A stretch of 43,798 nucleotides of DNA, taken from the NCBI RefSeq assembly GCF_020179405.1, contig NZ_JAICBZ010000029.1, forward strand, positions 1-43,798, in the 5' to 3' direction. Below, piece by piece: positions 6,559-15,671 of this stretch. Positions within the stretch are counted from its first letter, which is position 1; every line of letters starts with the position of its first letter. Under the pieces are notes generated by a model. That model saw only the letters and a program-made list of their open reading frames with translations, made no database searches and was not told the DNA's origin. The position numbers and the translations under genes were made by a program. Source of the stretch: Xinfangfangia pollutisoli (GTDB lineage: Bacteria; Pseudomonadota; Alphaproteobacteria; Rhodobacterales; Rhodobacteraceae).

Positions 6559-7725
6559 TCAGCCGGCGGGCATCCGCGCCTCGGCCATGCCGGCATACCA
6601 GCTGGCGCCGAAGGGAATGGCATTGTCGTCGAAATTATAGGCGGGATGGTGGACCATGGCGGTATCGCCATTGCCCAGGAAGATATAGGCGCCGGGGCGT
6701 TCGTTCAGCATATAGCTGAAATCCTCGGCCCCCATCAGCGGCGGGGTGTCGGCATTGACCTGACCCGAGACGTCCTGCGCCACCTTGACGGCATAGGCGG
6801 TGTTTTCCGGCGCGTTGACGGTGACCGGATAGCCGCGCTGGTAATCGACCACGGCCCTGGCGCCCAAGGCCAGCGCCGTGCCCTGCGCAATCTCATGGAT
6901 CCGGCGTTCCACCTGATCCTGCACCGCGGCATCCAGCGTGCGCACGGTGCCCTTCAGCACCACGGTCTGCGGGATCACGTTATGCGCCGGGCTGTCGGTC
7001 ACGACCGAGCAGACCGAGACCACCACCTGTTTCAGCGGGTCGACATTGCGGCTGGCGATGGTCTGCAGGGCCACGATGATATGCGCCGCGACGACGGTTG
7101 TGTCGACGCAGTCATGCGGCTTGGCGGCATGGCCGCCCTTGCCGGTCACGGTGATCTCGATCGTGTCGGCCGCCGCCATGATCGAGCCTTCGCGGATCGC
7201 GAAATGGCCAACCGGGATGCCGGGCATGTTGTGCATGCCATACACTTCCTGCACGCCCCAGCGGTCCATCAGCCCGTCATCGACCATTTCCTTGCCGCCG
7301 CCGCCGCCCTCTTCGGCGGGCTGGAAGATGCAGATCACGGTGCCGTCGAAATTCCGCGTCTCGGCCAGATACTTGGCCGCGCCCAGAAGCATCGAGGTAT
7401 GGCCGTCATGGCCGCAGGCATGCATGGCACCCCTGGTCTTCGAGGCATAGGGCAGCCCGGTCTGCTCGACGATCGGCAGCGCGTCCATATCGGCGCGCAG
7501 CCCGATGACGCGGCCCTTCGTATCGGTTCGGCCCTTGATCACCGCCACAACGCCGGTGCGGCCGATGCCTTCCACCACCTCGTCGCAACCAAAGCCGCGG
7601 CACAGATCGGCCACGCGCGCGGCGGTGCGATGCACCTCGAACATCAGTTCGGGGTTTTCGTGGAAATCCCGGCGCCAGGCGGTGATTTCGGGCAGCAGTT
7701 CGGCGAAACGGTTCTTGACGGGCAT
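6559..7725 (-). CDS. M20-family amidohydrolase (aminoacylase/hippuricase-like), copy 1
   Basis: 388 residues starting MPVKNRFAELLPEI. This is an M20D metalloamidohydrolase of the IAA-amino-acid/hippurate hydrolase group, which cleaves the amide of N-acyl amino acids. The metal site is spread over the chain: GLRADMDALPI (about 73-83), MHACGHDGHTS (about 98-108), FQPAEEGG (about 132-139) with tandem Glu, and the C-terminal AMVHHPAYNF. The lid domain lies in the middle (TGKGGHAAKPH marks its start). There is no signal peptide, so it is cytoplasmic. It is 24 bp downstream of a close paralogue and has a GAGGA site before its ATG, so both are co-transcribed. The acyl group and amino acid it prefers cannot be read from sequence. 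Confidence 0.9.
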   Translation of the reverse strand: MPVKNRFAELLPEITAWRRDFHENPELMFEVHRTAARVADLCRGFGCDEVVEGIGRTGVVAVIKGRTDTKGRVIGLRADMDALPIVEQTGLPYASKTRGAMHACGHDGHTSMLLGAAKYLAETRNFDGTVICIFQPAEEGGGGGKEMVDDGLMDRWGVQEVYGMHNMPGIPVGHFAIREGSIMAAADTIEITVTGKGGHAAKPHDCVDTTVVAAHIIVALQTIASRNVDPLKQVVVSVCSVVTDSPAHNVIPQTVVLKGTVRTLDAAVQDQVERRIHEIAQGTALALGARAVVDYQRGYPVTVNAPENTAYAVKVAQDVSGQVNADTPPLMGAEDFSYMLNERPGAYIFLGNGDTAMVHHPAYNFDDNAIPFGASWYAGMAEARMPAG

Positions 7726-7749
7726 GGCGGTGTCCTCGGGCTTTCGGGC

Positions 7750-8922
7750 TCAGGCTTTGGGCAGGCGGGTTTCGACCAGGGCGACAAAGTAGCTGCACCC
7801 GGCGGGAATGGCCTGATCGTTGAAGTCATAGGCGGGGTTGTGGCATTGGGCGCTGTCGCCATTGCCCAGGAAGATATAGGCGCCAGGCCGGGCTTCCAGC
7901 ATATACGAGAAATCCTCGGCCGGCATGATCGGCGGGATGTCGCGCTGCACGGCCGCCGCGCCCGCGACGCTTTCGGCGGCCCGAATGGCGTAGCCGGTTT
8001 CCTGTACTGCATTGACCGTCACCGGATAGCCGCGCTGATACACGACCTCGGCCGTGGCGCCATAGGCGGCGGCGGTCGCGGTGGCGACGGCCTTGATCCG
8101 CTCTTCGGCCAGATCGCGCAGCCGGCCATCCAGCGCGCGGACCGTGCCCTCCATCACCACGCGATGGGCGATCACATTCGAGGCGCGGCTGTCACTTTGG
8201 AACGTGCCCACGGTCAAGACCAGCGCCGCCAGCGGATCGGCATTGCGCGCGACGACCGATTGCAGCGCGACCACGGTCGCACAGGCCGCAAGCGTGGTGT
8301 CCACCGCCAGATGCGGCTCGGCCGCATGGCCGCCCTTGCCGGTCACGGTGATGCGGAACTCGTCGGCCGAGGCCTGCAGGGCGCCGGGCCGGATCGCGAA
8401 ATGGCCGACCGGCAGGCCCGGGGCATTGTGCAGCCCATAGACCTCGTCAATCGCGAAGCGGTCCATCAGCCCATCGTCGATCATCGCCTTGGCCCCGGCC
8501 CCGCCTTCCTCGGCCGGCTGGAAGATGCAGACGACCGTGCCGTCGAAATTGCGCGTCTCGGCCAGATACTTGGCCGTGCCCAGCAGGATCGAGGTATGGC
8601 CGTCATGGCCGCAGGCATGCATCTTGCCCGGCGTCTTCGAAGCATAGGGCAGCCCGGTCGTCTCTTCGATCGGCAGCGCGTCCATATCGGCGCGCAGGCC
8701 CAGCGTGCGACCCGACCCCGTGCTGCGCCCGCGGATCACCGCGACCAGCCCGCTGCCGCCGATGCCTTCGACCACCTCGTCGCAGCCGAAGCTGCGGCAC
8801 AGATCCGCCACCCGGGCCGAGGTGCGCGGCAGATCATACATCAGCTCGGGATATTCATGGAAATCGCGGCGCCAGGCGGCGATTTCCGGCAGAAGCTCGG
8901 CGAAACGGTTCTTGACGGGCAC
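7750..8922 (-). CDS. M20-family amidohydrolase (aminoacylase/hippuricase-like), copy 2
   Basis: 390 residues from a GTG at 8922, giving the same N-terminus as its neighbour (PVKNRFAELLPEI). AAAGGAG lies 8 bases upstream. A GTG three codons earlier would overlap that site and is rejected. The M20D marks are conserved: GLRADMDALPI, MHACGHDGHTS, FQPAEEGG, TGKGGHAAEPH and the C-terminal CHNPAYDF. Identity to copy 1 is very high in the N-terminal 160 residues and drops clearly in the C-terminal half (my reading by eye). The duplication suggests specialisation for different N-acyl substrates. Confidence 0.9.
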   Translation of the reverse strand: MPVKNRFAELLPEIAAWRRDFHEYPELMYDLPRTSARVADLCRSFGCDEVVEGIGGSGLVAVIRGRSTGSGRTLGLRADMDALPIEETTGLPYASKTPGKMHACGHDGHTSILLGTAKYLAETRNFDGTVVCIFQPAEEGGAGAKAMIDDGLMDRFAIDEVYGLHNAPGLPVGHFAIRPGALQASADEFRITVTGKGGHAAEPHLAVDTTLAACATVVALQSVVARNADPLAALVLTVGTFQSDSRASNVIAHRVVMEGTVRALDGRLRDLAEERIKAVATATAAAYGATAEVVYQRGYPVTVNAVQETGYAIRAAESVAGAAAVQRDIPPIMPAEDFSYMLEARPGAYIFLGNGDSAQCHNPAYDFNDQAIPAGCSYFVALVETRLPKA

Positions 8923-8977
8923 GGGCGACACTCCTTTGCGGCGATGGTGGACCCAGGATGCGGCTGGGGCAAGGGGG

Positions 8978-9046
8978 GCGATTTCTTCGAAGAAATCGCG
9001 GCGGAGCCTTTGAAGGCTCCGGGCCGGAGTTTTTGAAAACTCCGGC
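8978..9046. repeat. Array of three perfect palindromes
   Basis: Three back-to-back perfect hairpins fill the gap between the FAD oxidoreductase and M20 genes. They are 8978-8999 (GCGATTTCTTC with its complement), 9003-9020 (GGAGCCTT, TG, AAGGCTCC) and 9023-9046 (GCCGGAGTTTT, TG, AAAACTCCGGC). Each has an A/T-rich core around TTCGAA or TTTGAA. The outer two types recur at 20359-20425 in opposite order. They may stop or stabilise the leftward transcript. Confidence 0.8.
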
Positions 9047-9054
9047 GCGCGGCG

Positions 9055-10395
9055 TCAAAGGCTGGGGCCCGGCGCGATCTTGGTGCCATCGGAAAAGCGC
9101 GACAGGCGGAAGCGCGACAGATCGTGGCCCGGGTCTTCGCCCGCAACCAGGCTGGCCACGACCCGGCCCATGCCGGGGCCGATGCCGAAGCCATGGCCGC
9201 TCATCCCCGTGGCGATGGTCAGGCCGGGGATCGGCGCATGGTCCACCACCGGCACCACATCGGGCATGGTGTCGATCATGCCGGCCCAGGCGGTGCGCAG
9301 GGGCGGCAGGCCGATGCCGGGAAAGGCCTTGGCGAAGCTGTGCTGCACCCGGCCCAGCGTGGCGCGGTTCGGCGCGGGGTTCAGGATGCGCAGGCGTTCG
9401 AAGGGCGAGACCTGATCGGCCGCCCAGCGCCGGGGCGTCAGCCAGGCATCGGGATACTGCGCGGGGGCTGCCGGGCGGAAATGCGTGGAGCGAAAATCCT
9501 TTTTCAGCACAGGCAGATAGACGCCGAAGCTGGCAAAGGCATCGCGGCCGATGAAGAAATCATGCTCGGCCCCCGGCGCCAGCGTATAGCCGCCATCCGC
9601 CCGGCGCCGCAGCGCGAAATCATCATCGCAAGCTGCGCCGTCAAAGACCTGCGGCAGGGGCCCGGTCTCGGCCACGCTGGCCAGAACCGCCAGCTGCGGG
9701 ATCTTCACGCCATGCGCGCCAAGGAACAGCCGCGACCAGGCGCCGGCCGCCACCACCACCCGCTCGGCCGCGATCCGGCCCTGTTCGGTGACGACACCGG
9801 CAATCTTTCCGCCAGCAAGATCAAGCGCCCGCACCGCGCATTGCTCGACCACCACGACCCCGCGCCGGGCGGCGGCGGCGGCCAGCATCGGCACCGCCAC
9901 CCAGGGCTCGGCCTTGGCATCCGAGGCGGTCCAGATCGCGCCCTTCCACGGCGCGGCGGCGCCCTGGACCATCGACAGCGCCTCGGCCGCGGTCAGCATC
10001 CGCGTATCAAGCGCATTGTCGCGGGCATGCGGCAGCCAGGCCTCGAACCCGGCCATCTCGGCCTCGGTCTTGGCCAGATACATCACCCCGGTCTGGCGGA
10101 AGCCCAGGCCCTCGCCCAGCTCTTGCGCCAGGGATTTCCAGATCCGCAGCGCCTCGACCATGATCGGCAATTCGCCGGCATCGCGGCCCTGCTGGCGCAC
10201 CCAGCCCCAGTTGCGGCTGGATTGCTCGCCCGCGACCCGGCCCTTTTCGCACAGAACGACGCGCAGGCCCTTTTCGGCCAGGAACCAGGCGGTCATCACG
10301 CCGACCACCCCCGCCCCGATCACCACCACATCGGCCTGGGCCGGCACGGGGCCGGGAAAGCGGATCGGCGTGCCGTCATGGATCGGGAAGCTCAT
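9055..10395 (-). CDS. DadA-like FAD-dependent amino-acid oxidoreductase
   Basis: 446 residues of the DAO superfamily, which includes D-amino-acid dehydrogenase, sarcosine oxidase and glycine oxidase. A dinucleotide-binding beta-alpha-beta motif is seen at about residues 23-50 (ADVVVIGAGVVGVMTAWFLA). QSSRNWGWVRQQGRD lies in the flavin-contact region, and the C-terminal FAD segment reads GMSGHGFGIGPGMGR. There is no signal peptide or membrane anchor. The substrate is probably a secondary amine or D-amino acid. The start overlaps the argE stop by 4 bases (ATGA), so it is the second gene of the leftward operon. Its role may be to oxidise amino acids released by the neighbouring deacylases. Confidence 0.85.
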   Translation of the reverse strand: MSFPIHDGTPIRFPGPVPAQADVVVIGAGVVGVMTAWFLAEKGLRVVLCEKGRVAGEQSSRNWGWVRQQGRDAGELPIMVEALRIWKSLAQELGEGLGFRQTGVMYLAKTEAEMAGFEAWLPHARDNALDTRMLTAAEALSMVQGAAAPWKGAIWTASDAKAEPWVAVPMLAAAAARRGVVVVEQCAVRALDLAGGKIAGVVTEQGRIAAERVVVAAGAWSRLFLGAHGVKIPQLAVLASVAETGPLPQVFDGAACDDDFALRRRADGGYTLAPGAEHDFFIGRDAFASFGVYLPVLKKDFRSTHFRPAAPAQYPDAWLTPRRWAADQVSPFERLRILNPAPNRATLGRVQHSFAKAFPGIGLPPLRTAWAGMIDTMPDVVPVVDHAPIPGLTIATGMSGHGFGIGPGMGRVVASLVAGEDPGHDLSRFRLSRFSDGTKIAPGPSL

Positions 10396-11552
10396 CCCAG
10401 CTGCTCCACCAGTTTCTTCATCAGATCATGGCCGGCCTGGAACTGCGCCAGCGACAGGAATTCGTCGGGCTGATGCGCCTGGGCAATGTCGCCCGGGCCG
10501 CAGACCACCGCGGAATAGCCCGCCTCCTGGAACTGGCCCGCCTCGGTGCCATAGCTGACCACGCCCGCGGCATTCTGTCCGGTCAACTGGCGCAGCAGCG
10601 CCTCGGCCGGGCCGTCGGCTTCGGGCGTCAGGGCCGGCACGCCGAAGAAGCGCTGCAGATGCACCCCCGCCTCGGGCCGGCGCGCCTTGAGCGCCGCGTC
10701 AAGGCGGGCGGACTCGGCCTCGAACGCGGCCGCCAGCGCCTCAAGATCGTCATCCGGCACCACCCGCATCTCGACGGCAAAGCGGCAATCGGCGGCGGTG
10801 ATGTTATGGGCGGTGCCGCCTTCGATCATGCCCACATGCAGCGTGGTGAAGGGCGGATCGAAGCGCGCGCCCAGCGCGCCGCGCGGCGCGGCCTGGATCT
10901 CGGCGTTGCGATCGTTGATCCACTGGATCAGACGCGCGCCTTCCATGATCGCCGACACGCCCTGCGGCAGAAGCGAGCTGTGGACCTCATAGCCCTTCAC
11001 ATGGACATGGAAGCCCGCGCCGCCCTTGTGGCCGGTGATCAGCTGCATGCGGCTGGGTTCGCCCACGATCACCGCCGTGCCTTTCGGCACCACGCCCTGC
11101 ATGGCGTCGATCAGGGGCGGCGCGCCCAGGCAGCCGATTTCCTCGTCATAGGACAGCGCGATCTGCAGGGGCCGCGCGATGCCCGCGTGATGCGCCCGCA
11201 CCAGGGCCCAAAGCGCCAGCGCGTCGAACCCCTTCATGTCGCAGCAGCCGCGGCCGTAAAGCCGCCCGTCGCGTTCGGTCACCGTCCAGGGATCCGAACT
11301 CCAGGTCTGGCCGTCGACCGGCACCACATCGGTATGGCCCGACAGCACCACCGCGCCCTCGACCCAAGGGCCGACATGGGCGAAAAGCCCCGCCTTGGTC
11401 CGGTCTTCGTTCCAATGCCGATGGCTTTCGATGCCATGGCCCGCCAGATAGGCTTCGACCCAGTCGATCAGATCAAGATTCGGGCTGCGGCTGACTGTCG
11501 GAAAGCTGACCAGCCGGTCGAGAATCTGCCGTGGCGTCAATTCATCCATCAT
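10392..11552 (-). CDS. argE: Acetylornithine deacetylase-type M20 peptidase
   Basis: 386 residues beginning MMDELTPRQILDRLVSFPTVS. This is the ArgE/DapE/CPG2 branch of M20. Metal-site motifs are LSGHTDVVPVDGQTW (about 70-84), YGRGCCDMKGFDAL with the bridging Asp, and LSYDEEIGCLGA with the catalytic Glu pair. ArgE releases acetate from N2-acetylornithine in arginine synthesis. In this catabolic context it may instead deacetylate other N-acetyl amino acids, so the symbol describes the family, not a proven role. It is the first gene of the leftward unit. Two adjacent ATG codons (11552 and 11549) are possible, both behind a GGGGGT stretch. Confidence 0.85.
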   Translation of the reverse strand: MMDELTPRQILDRLVSFPTVSRSPNLDLIDWVEAYLAGHGIESHRHWNEDRTKAGLFAHVGPWVEGAVVLSGHTDVVPVDGQTWSSDPWTVTERDGRLYGRGCCDMKGFDALALWALVRAHHAGIARPLQIALSYDEEIGCLGAPPLIDAMQGVVPKGTAVIVGEPSRMQLITGHKGGAGFHVHVKGYEVHSSLLPQGVSAIMEGARLIQWINDRNAEIQAAPRGALGARFDPPFTTLHVGMIEGGTAHNITAADCRFAVEMRVVPDDDLEALAAAFEAESARLDAALKARRPEAGVHLQRFFGVPALTPEADGPAEALLRQLTGQNAAGVVSYGTEAGQFQEAGYSAVVCGPGDIAQAHQPDEFLSLAQFQAGHDLMKKLVEQLG

Positions 11553-11608
11553 CGAACCCCCAGATGTTGTGGAAAGCCTTCACCCTGCCCCCACTGCTGT
11601 CAAGACCT

Positions 11609-11640
11609 GGCAGATTGTTAGGTCAATGCGACATTCTGCC
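11609..11640. promoter_or_regulatory. Inverted repeat in the argE/ABC divergent promoter region
   Basis: GGCAGATTG (11609-11617) and CATTCTGCC (11632-11640) match as an inverted repeat at 8 of 9 positions, with 14 bases between. It lies in the 235-bp region from which the deacylase operon and the importer operon diverge, a natural place for a shared operator. No regulator gene is adjacent. The same region has a small hairpin (CCGGGG/CCCCGG at 11723-11739) in the importer leader. Confidence 0.4.
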
Positions 11641-11787
11641 GACTGTTTCGGCTGGATTTGACCGATACAAACGGGATTGATCGGCGGTGAAAAATCGGGA
11701 ACAGTCGTCAAACGCGGCAGGACCGGGGACAAACCCCGGCCTGAAAACCGAATAAAAACAATAAGAAAACGTCACGGGGAGAAGTTC

Positions 11788-12807
11788 ATGCCCGATGGGG
11801 CGCAGCCAGTCCTTGATGTCAGGGGCCTGAAGACGGTTTTTCGCACCCGTTCGGGCGAAGTCCATGCCGTGAACGATGTCAGCTTCTCGCTGCAGCGGGG
11901 CGAGGTGCTGGGTGTCGTGGGCGAAAGCGGCTCGGGCAAGTCGGTGACGATGATGTCGCTGCTGCGGCTGCTGCCGATGCCGCCGGCGATGATCCGCGGC
12001 GGTGAGGCGCTGCTGAACGGGCGCGACATGCTGAAGGCCGGGCCGAAGGAATTGCGCGCCATCCGCGGCGGCAAGGTGGGCTTCGTGTTCCAGGACCCGA
12101 TGACCAGCCTGAACCCGGTCTTCACCGTGGGCATGCAGATCATGGAGCCCCTGCGCAAGCATCTGGGGCTGAGCCATGACAAGGCGGCGGCGCGGGCGGT
12201 GGAATTGCTGGACCTGGTGGGCATTCCCGATGCGCGGCGCCGGCTGGGCGACTATCCGCATCAGTTCTCGGGCGGGATGCGGCAGCGGGTGATGATCGCC
12301 ATCGCGCTGGCCTGCGACCCCGATGTGCTGATCGCCGATGAACCCACCACGGCGCTGGATGTGACGATCCAGGCGCAGATTCTGGAACTGATGAAGGATC
12401 TGCGCCAGAAGCTGGGCATGGCCATCGTCTGGATCACCCATGATCTGGGCGTGATCGCCGGCATCGCCGACCGGGTGATGGTGATGTATGGCGGCCAGGT
12501 GGTGGAAGAGGCGCCGGTGCGCGACTTGTTCGCCCGGCCCCAGCACCCCTATACGCGGGCGCTGTTGCAGACCATCCCCAAGATCTCGGGCCCGCGCGAG
12601 GCGCGGCTGAAGGTGATCGAGGGCCAGCCGCCGATCCTGAACGCCCCGCCCTCGGCCTGCCCGTTCCGGGCGCGCTGCGAATACCGCTTCGACCGCTGCG
12701 ATGCCGAAAACCCGGCGCTGCGCCCGGTGGGCGCGGGCCATGCCGTCGCCTGCCACTGGCAGGCCCCTGCCGCCCCGCTGGCCGCGGCCGAGGTGTCCCA
12801 TGCGTGA
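11788..12807 (+). CDS. Oligopeptide/dipeptide ABC transporter ATPase (OppD/DppD type)
   Basis: 339 residues starting [18 protein letters not shown]. Walker A is GESGSGKS (about 45-52), the Q-loop is [12 protein letters not shown], the signature is FSGGMRQRV, and Walker B is [12 protein letters not shown]. The C-terminal oligopeptide-transporter extension contains four Cys ([15 protein letters not shown], then AVACHW); similar Cys sets bind an iron-sulfur cluster in mycobacterial OppD. It energises import together with the second ATPase, which it overlaps by 8 bases. The ATG at 11788 follows GGGGAGAAG and is preferred over one 37 codons upstream that would translate promoter DNA. It is the first gene of the rightward importer operon. 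Confidence 0.9.
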   Translation: MPDGAQPVLDVRGLKTVFRTRSGEVHAVNDVSFSLQRGEVLGVVGESGSGKSVTMMSLLRLLPMPPAMIRGGEALLNGRDMLKAGPKELRAIRGGKVGFVFQDPMTSLNPVFTVGMQIMEPLRKHLGLSHDKAAARAVELLDLVGIPDARRRLGDYPHQFSGGMRQRVMIAIALACDPDVLIADEPTTALDVTIQAQILELMKDLRQKLGMAIVWITHDLGVIAGIADRVMVMYGGQVVEEAPVRDLFARPQHPYTRALLQTIPKISGPREARLKVIEGQPPILNAPPSACPFRARCEYRFDRCDAENPALRPVGAGHAVACHWQAPAAPLAAAEVSHA

Positions 12808-13879
12808 CCTGACCGCCGATGCCCCCCAGCCGCTGGTCCGGGTCGAGGGGCTGAAGATGTATTTCCCGATCCGCACCGGGCTGTTGCGCCAGCATACCGG
12901 CGATGTGAAGGCGGTGGACGATGTGTCCTTCACCATTCCCGCGGGCGAGACGCTGGGGCTGGTCGGCGAATCCGGCTGCGGCAAGTCGACCGTGGGCCGG
13001 GCGATCCTGCGGCTGTACGAACCCACCGCCGGCCGCGTGGAAATCGAGGGCGAGGATGTGCTGGCCCTGCCGCCCAACCGGCTGCGCAAGAAGCGTCCGA
13101 CCATGCAGATGGTGTTCCAGGACCCGCAGGCCAGCCTGAACCCGCGCATGACCGTCGCCTCGATCATCGCCGAGCCGCTGGAGGAACATACCGACTGGCC
13201 GCGGGCGCGGAAGACCGAGCGGGTCTATGAGCTGCTGGATGCGGTCGGGCTGAACCGCCGCTTCGCCAACCGCTATCCGCATGAATTCTCGGGCGGGCAG
13301 CGCCAGCGCATCGGCATTGCCCGGGCCCTGGCCTTGAACCCGAAATTCATCGTCTGCGACGAGCCGATCGCGGCGCTGGATGTCAGTATCCAGGCGCAGG
13401 TGGTCAACCTGCTGGAAGACCTGCAGGAAAAGCTGGGCCTGACCTATCTGTTCATCAGCCACGACCTGTCGATGGTGCGCCATCTGGCGACGCGGGTTGC
13501 GGTCATGTATCTGGGACGGATCGCCGAATTGTCCAATTCGGCCGCGCTTTATGCCAATCCCCTGCATCCCTATACCCAGGCGCTCTTGTCGGCGGTGAAC
13601 GAACCCGACCCCGAGCTGGCCGCGCGGCGCAACCGCATCATCCTGACGGGCGATGTGCCCTCGCCCGCCAATCCGCCCGCCGGCTGCACCTTCTGCACCC
13701 GCTGCCCCAAGGTCTTCGACCGCTGCCGCATCGAGCGGCCGGACCTGGTCGAGGTCGAGCCGGGCCGGCAGGTCGCCTGCCATCTTTACACAGAAAAGAC
13801 CAATCAGGCCGGATCAACCGGCGGCTTCGGGGCCCTGTCCCACAGACAACAGACCAACCAACAAGGAGTTTCGCGATGA
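12800..13879 (+). CDS. Oligopeptide/dipeptide ABC transporter ATPase (OppF/DppF type)
   Basis: 359 residues starting [20 protein letters not shown]. It contains GESGCGKST (Walker A), [14 protein letters not shown] (Q-loop), [15 protein letters not shown] (signature) and [12 protein letters not shown] (Walker B). A Cys-rich C-terminal domain follows ([14 protein letters not shown], then ACHL). After the usual family end (HLYTEK) the frame continues for about 28 polar residues and stops at a TGA overlapping the next ATG, so the ribosome binding site of the binding protein lies inside this tail. The tail is probably not functional. The start overlaps the OppD-type gene by 8 bases. Confidence 0.9.
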   Translation: MRDLTADAPQPLVRVEGLKMYFPIRTGLLRQHTGDVKAVDDVSFTIPAGETLGLVGESGCGKSTVGRAILRLYEPTAGRVEIEGEDVLALPPNRLRKKRPTMQMVFQDPQASLNPRMTVASIIAEPLEEHTDWPRARKTERVYELLDAVGLNRRFANRYPHEFSGGQRQRIGIARALALNPKFIVCDEPIAALDVSIQAQVVNLLEDLQEKLGLTYLFISHDLSMVRHLATRVAVMYLGRIAELSNSAALYANPLHPYTQALLSAVNEPDPELAARRNRIILTGDVPSPANPPAGCTFCTRCPKVFDRCRIERPDLVEVEPGRQVACHLYTEKTNQAGSTGGFGALSHRQQTNQQGVSR

Positions 13880-15579
13880 AGATGAGAACCGCTCTTCTGG
13901 GCGCGGTTGCCTTTGCCGGTTTCGGCACGGCGGCGCTGGCCGAGCGTGGCGCCGACGGGCATGTCAATGTGCTGTACTGGCAGGCGCCCTCGATCCTGAA
14001 CCCCTATCTGTCTTCGGGCACGAAGGATGTGGAAACCGCCTCGCTGGTGCTGGAAGGCCTGGCCGGCTTCAACGAGAAGGGCGAGGTGATCCCGCGCCTG
14101 GTGGTCGACATTCCGACGGTGGAAAATGGCGGCCTGACCGAAGACCTGATGCAGATCACCTGGAAGCTGAAGCCGGGCCTTCTGTGGTCGGACGGCACGC
14201 CGGTGACCTCGGCCGATGCGAAATTCACCTATGAATATTGCACCCATCCCGAGGGCGGCTGCGCCCAGGCCGCGCGCTATGAAGGCATCGCCGCGATCGA
14301 GACGCCGGATGCCGAAACCATCGTGATCAAATACACCGCGCCGAAGCCCAACCCCTATACGGCCTTCGTCGGCGCGACCTCGCCCCTGCTGCAGGCGGCG
14401 CAATTCGCCAATTGCCTGGGCGCTGCGGCCTCGACCTGCACCGACCAGAACTTCATGCCGATCGGCACCGGGCCCTTCATCGTCAAGGACTTCAAGGTCA
14501 ATGACACGGTCGAGCTGGAAGCCAATCCGAACTATCGCGATCCGGCCAAGCCCGCCTTCGCCACGATGACGGTCAAGGGCGGCGGCGACGCACAGGCCGC
14601 GGCGCGGGCGGTTCTGGAAACCGGCGAATTCGACTATGCCTGGAACACCCAGATCAACCCGGAAATGCAGACCCAGATGGCGGCCGGCGGCAAGGGCGTG
14701 CTGCTGAACGGCTTCGGCACGCTGGTCGAGCGGATCGAGATGAACATGACCGATCCCTCACCCAGCCTGGCTGAAGGCGAGCGGTCGACCACCAAGCATC
14801 CGCACCCGGTCCTGTCGGATATCCGCGTGCGCAAGGCGCTGTCGATGGCGATCGACCGTCAGGCCCTGGTCGATATCGGCTATGGCCAGGCCGGCCGCGC
14901 CACCTGCAACCTGGTGCCCGCGCCCGAGATGTTCGCCTCCGACAACACCGAATGCATCGCGCAGGACATGGAAGGCGCCAAGGCGCTGCTGGAAGAGGCC
15001 GGCTGGACCGACAGCAACGGCGACGGCATCCGCGACAAGGACGGCGTGAAGCTGGCGCTGCTGTACCAGACCTCGACCAACCCGGTCCGTCAGGACTTCC
15101 AGGCGGTGATCAAGTCGTGGTGGAACGAGCTGGGCGTGGAAGTCGAGCTGAAGAACGTCGATTCCAGCGTGTTCTTCGGCGGCGATGCCGGCAGCCCCGA
15201 CACGTTCCAGAAGTTCTATGCCGATGTCGAAATGTACGCCAACAACTTCGACGGCACCGATCCCGAGCCCTATCTGGCGCAATATCTGTGCGACAAGATC
15301 CCGGGCCCGGAAAATCAGTGGCAGGGCGAGAACATCAACCGCTTCTGCGACCCGGCCTATGATGCGATGGTCGAAGAGCTGTCGAAGACCGCCGACATGG
15401 CGAAGCGGTCCGAGATCGCCAAGAAGCTGAACGAGATGCTGACCAAGGACAGCTATGTCGTGGTGCCGCTGGTGGACCGCGGCCGTCTGTCGGCGGCCTC
15501 GAACACGCTGGGCGGGGTGATCCTGAACACCTGGGACACCGAACTGTGGAACGCCTCGGACTGGTTCCGCATCAAGTGA
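13876..15579 (+). CDS. ABC transporter periplasmic substrate-binding protein, SBP_bac_5 family
   Basis: 567 residues. Residues 1-22 are a Sec signal peptide ([20 protein letters not shown], cleavage after ALA). The mature chain is a family-5 peptide/solute-binding protein, with [15 protein letters not shown] at the start, [19 protein letters not shown] (the classic family block), a long C-terminal lobe, and [20 protein letters not shown]. Paired Cys residues are scattered in the mature chain (for example [15 protein letters not shown]), consistent with periplasmic disulfides. Peptides, nickel and glycosides are all substrates of the family. The divergent deacylases favour acylated or modified peptides, which is inference. 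AAGGAG sits 7 bases before the ATG. A strong hairpin follows the stop. Confidence 0.92.
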   Translation: MKMRTALLGAVAFAGFGTAALAERGADGHVNVLYWQAPSILNPYLSSGTKDVETASLVLEGLAGFNEKGEVIPRLVVDIPTVENGGLTEDLMQITWKLKPGLLWSDGTPVTSADAKFTYEYCTHPEGGCAQAARYEGIAAIETPDAETIVIKYTAPKPNPYTAFVGATSPLLQAAQFANCLGAAASTCTDQNFMPIGTGPFIVKDFKVNDTVELEANPNYRDPAKPAFATMTVKGGGDAQAAARAVLETGEFDYAWNTQINPEMQTQMAAGGKGVLLNGFGTLVERIEMNMTDPSPSLAEGERSTTKHPHPVLSDIRVRKALSMAIDRQALVDIGYGQAGRATCNLVPAPEMFASDNTECIAQDMEGAKALLEEAGWTDSNGDGIRDKDGVKLALLYQTSTNPVRQDFQAVIKSWWNELGVEVELKNVDSSVFFGGDAGSPDTFQKFYADVEMYANNFDGTDPEPYLAQYLCDKIPGPENQWQGENINRFCDPAYDAMVEELSKTADMAKRSEIAKKLNEMLTKDSYVVVPLVDRGRLSAASNTLGGVILNTWDTELWNASDWFRIK

Positions 15580-15590
15580 CCTGACGCTTC

Positions 15591-15625
15591 GGGCGCGCGC
15601 CGGACCACGGGCCCGGCGCGCGCCC
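15591..15625 (+). promoter_or_regulatory. Strong intra-operon hairpin after the binding-protein gene
   Basis: A 13-bp perfect GC stem (GGGCGCGCGCCGG at 15591-15603 with its complement at 15613-15625) closes a 9-base loop, and T5 occurs at 15636-15640. It lies between the binding protein and the first permease. Such hairpins protect or attenuate transcripts so that binding protein exceeds permease. The role is inferred from position. Confidence 0.65.
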
Positions 15626-15671
15626 CCTTCCCCGCTTTTTCTTCAAGACTGCTGACCCGAGGCGCCCGCCC

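Noticed and set aside
6457-9036. Very long rightward open frame (859 codons) opposite the two M20 genes
   Set aside because: It is the antisense shadow of two clear M20 genes in GC-rich DNA, is rich in His/Gly/Arg, and has no family features.
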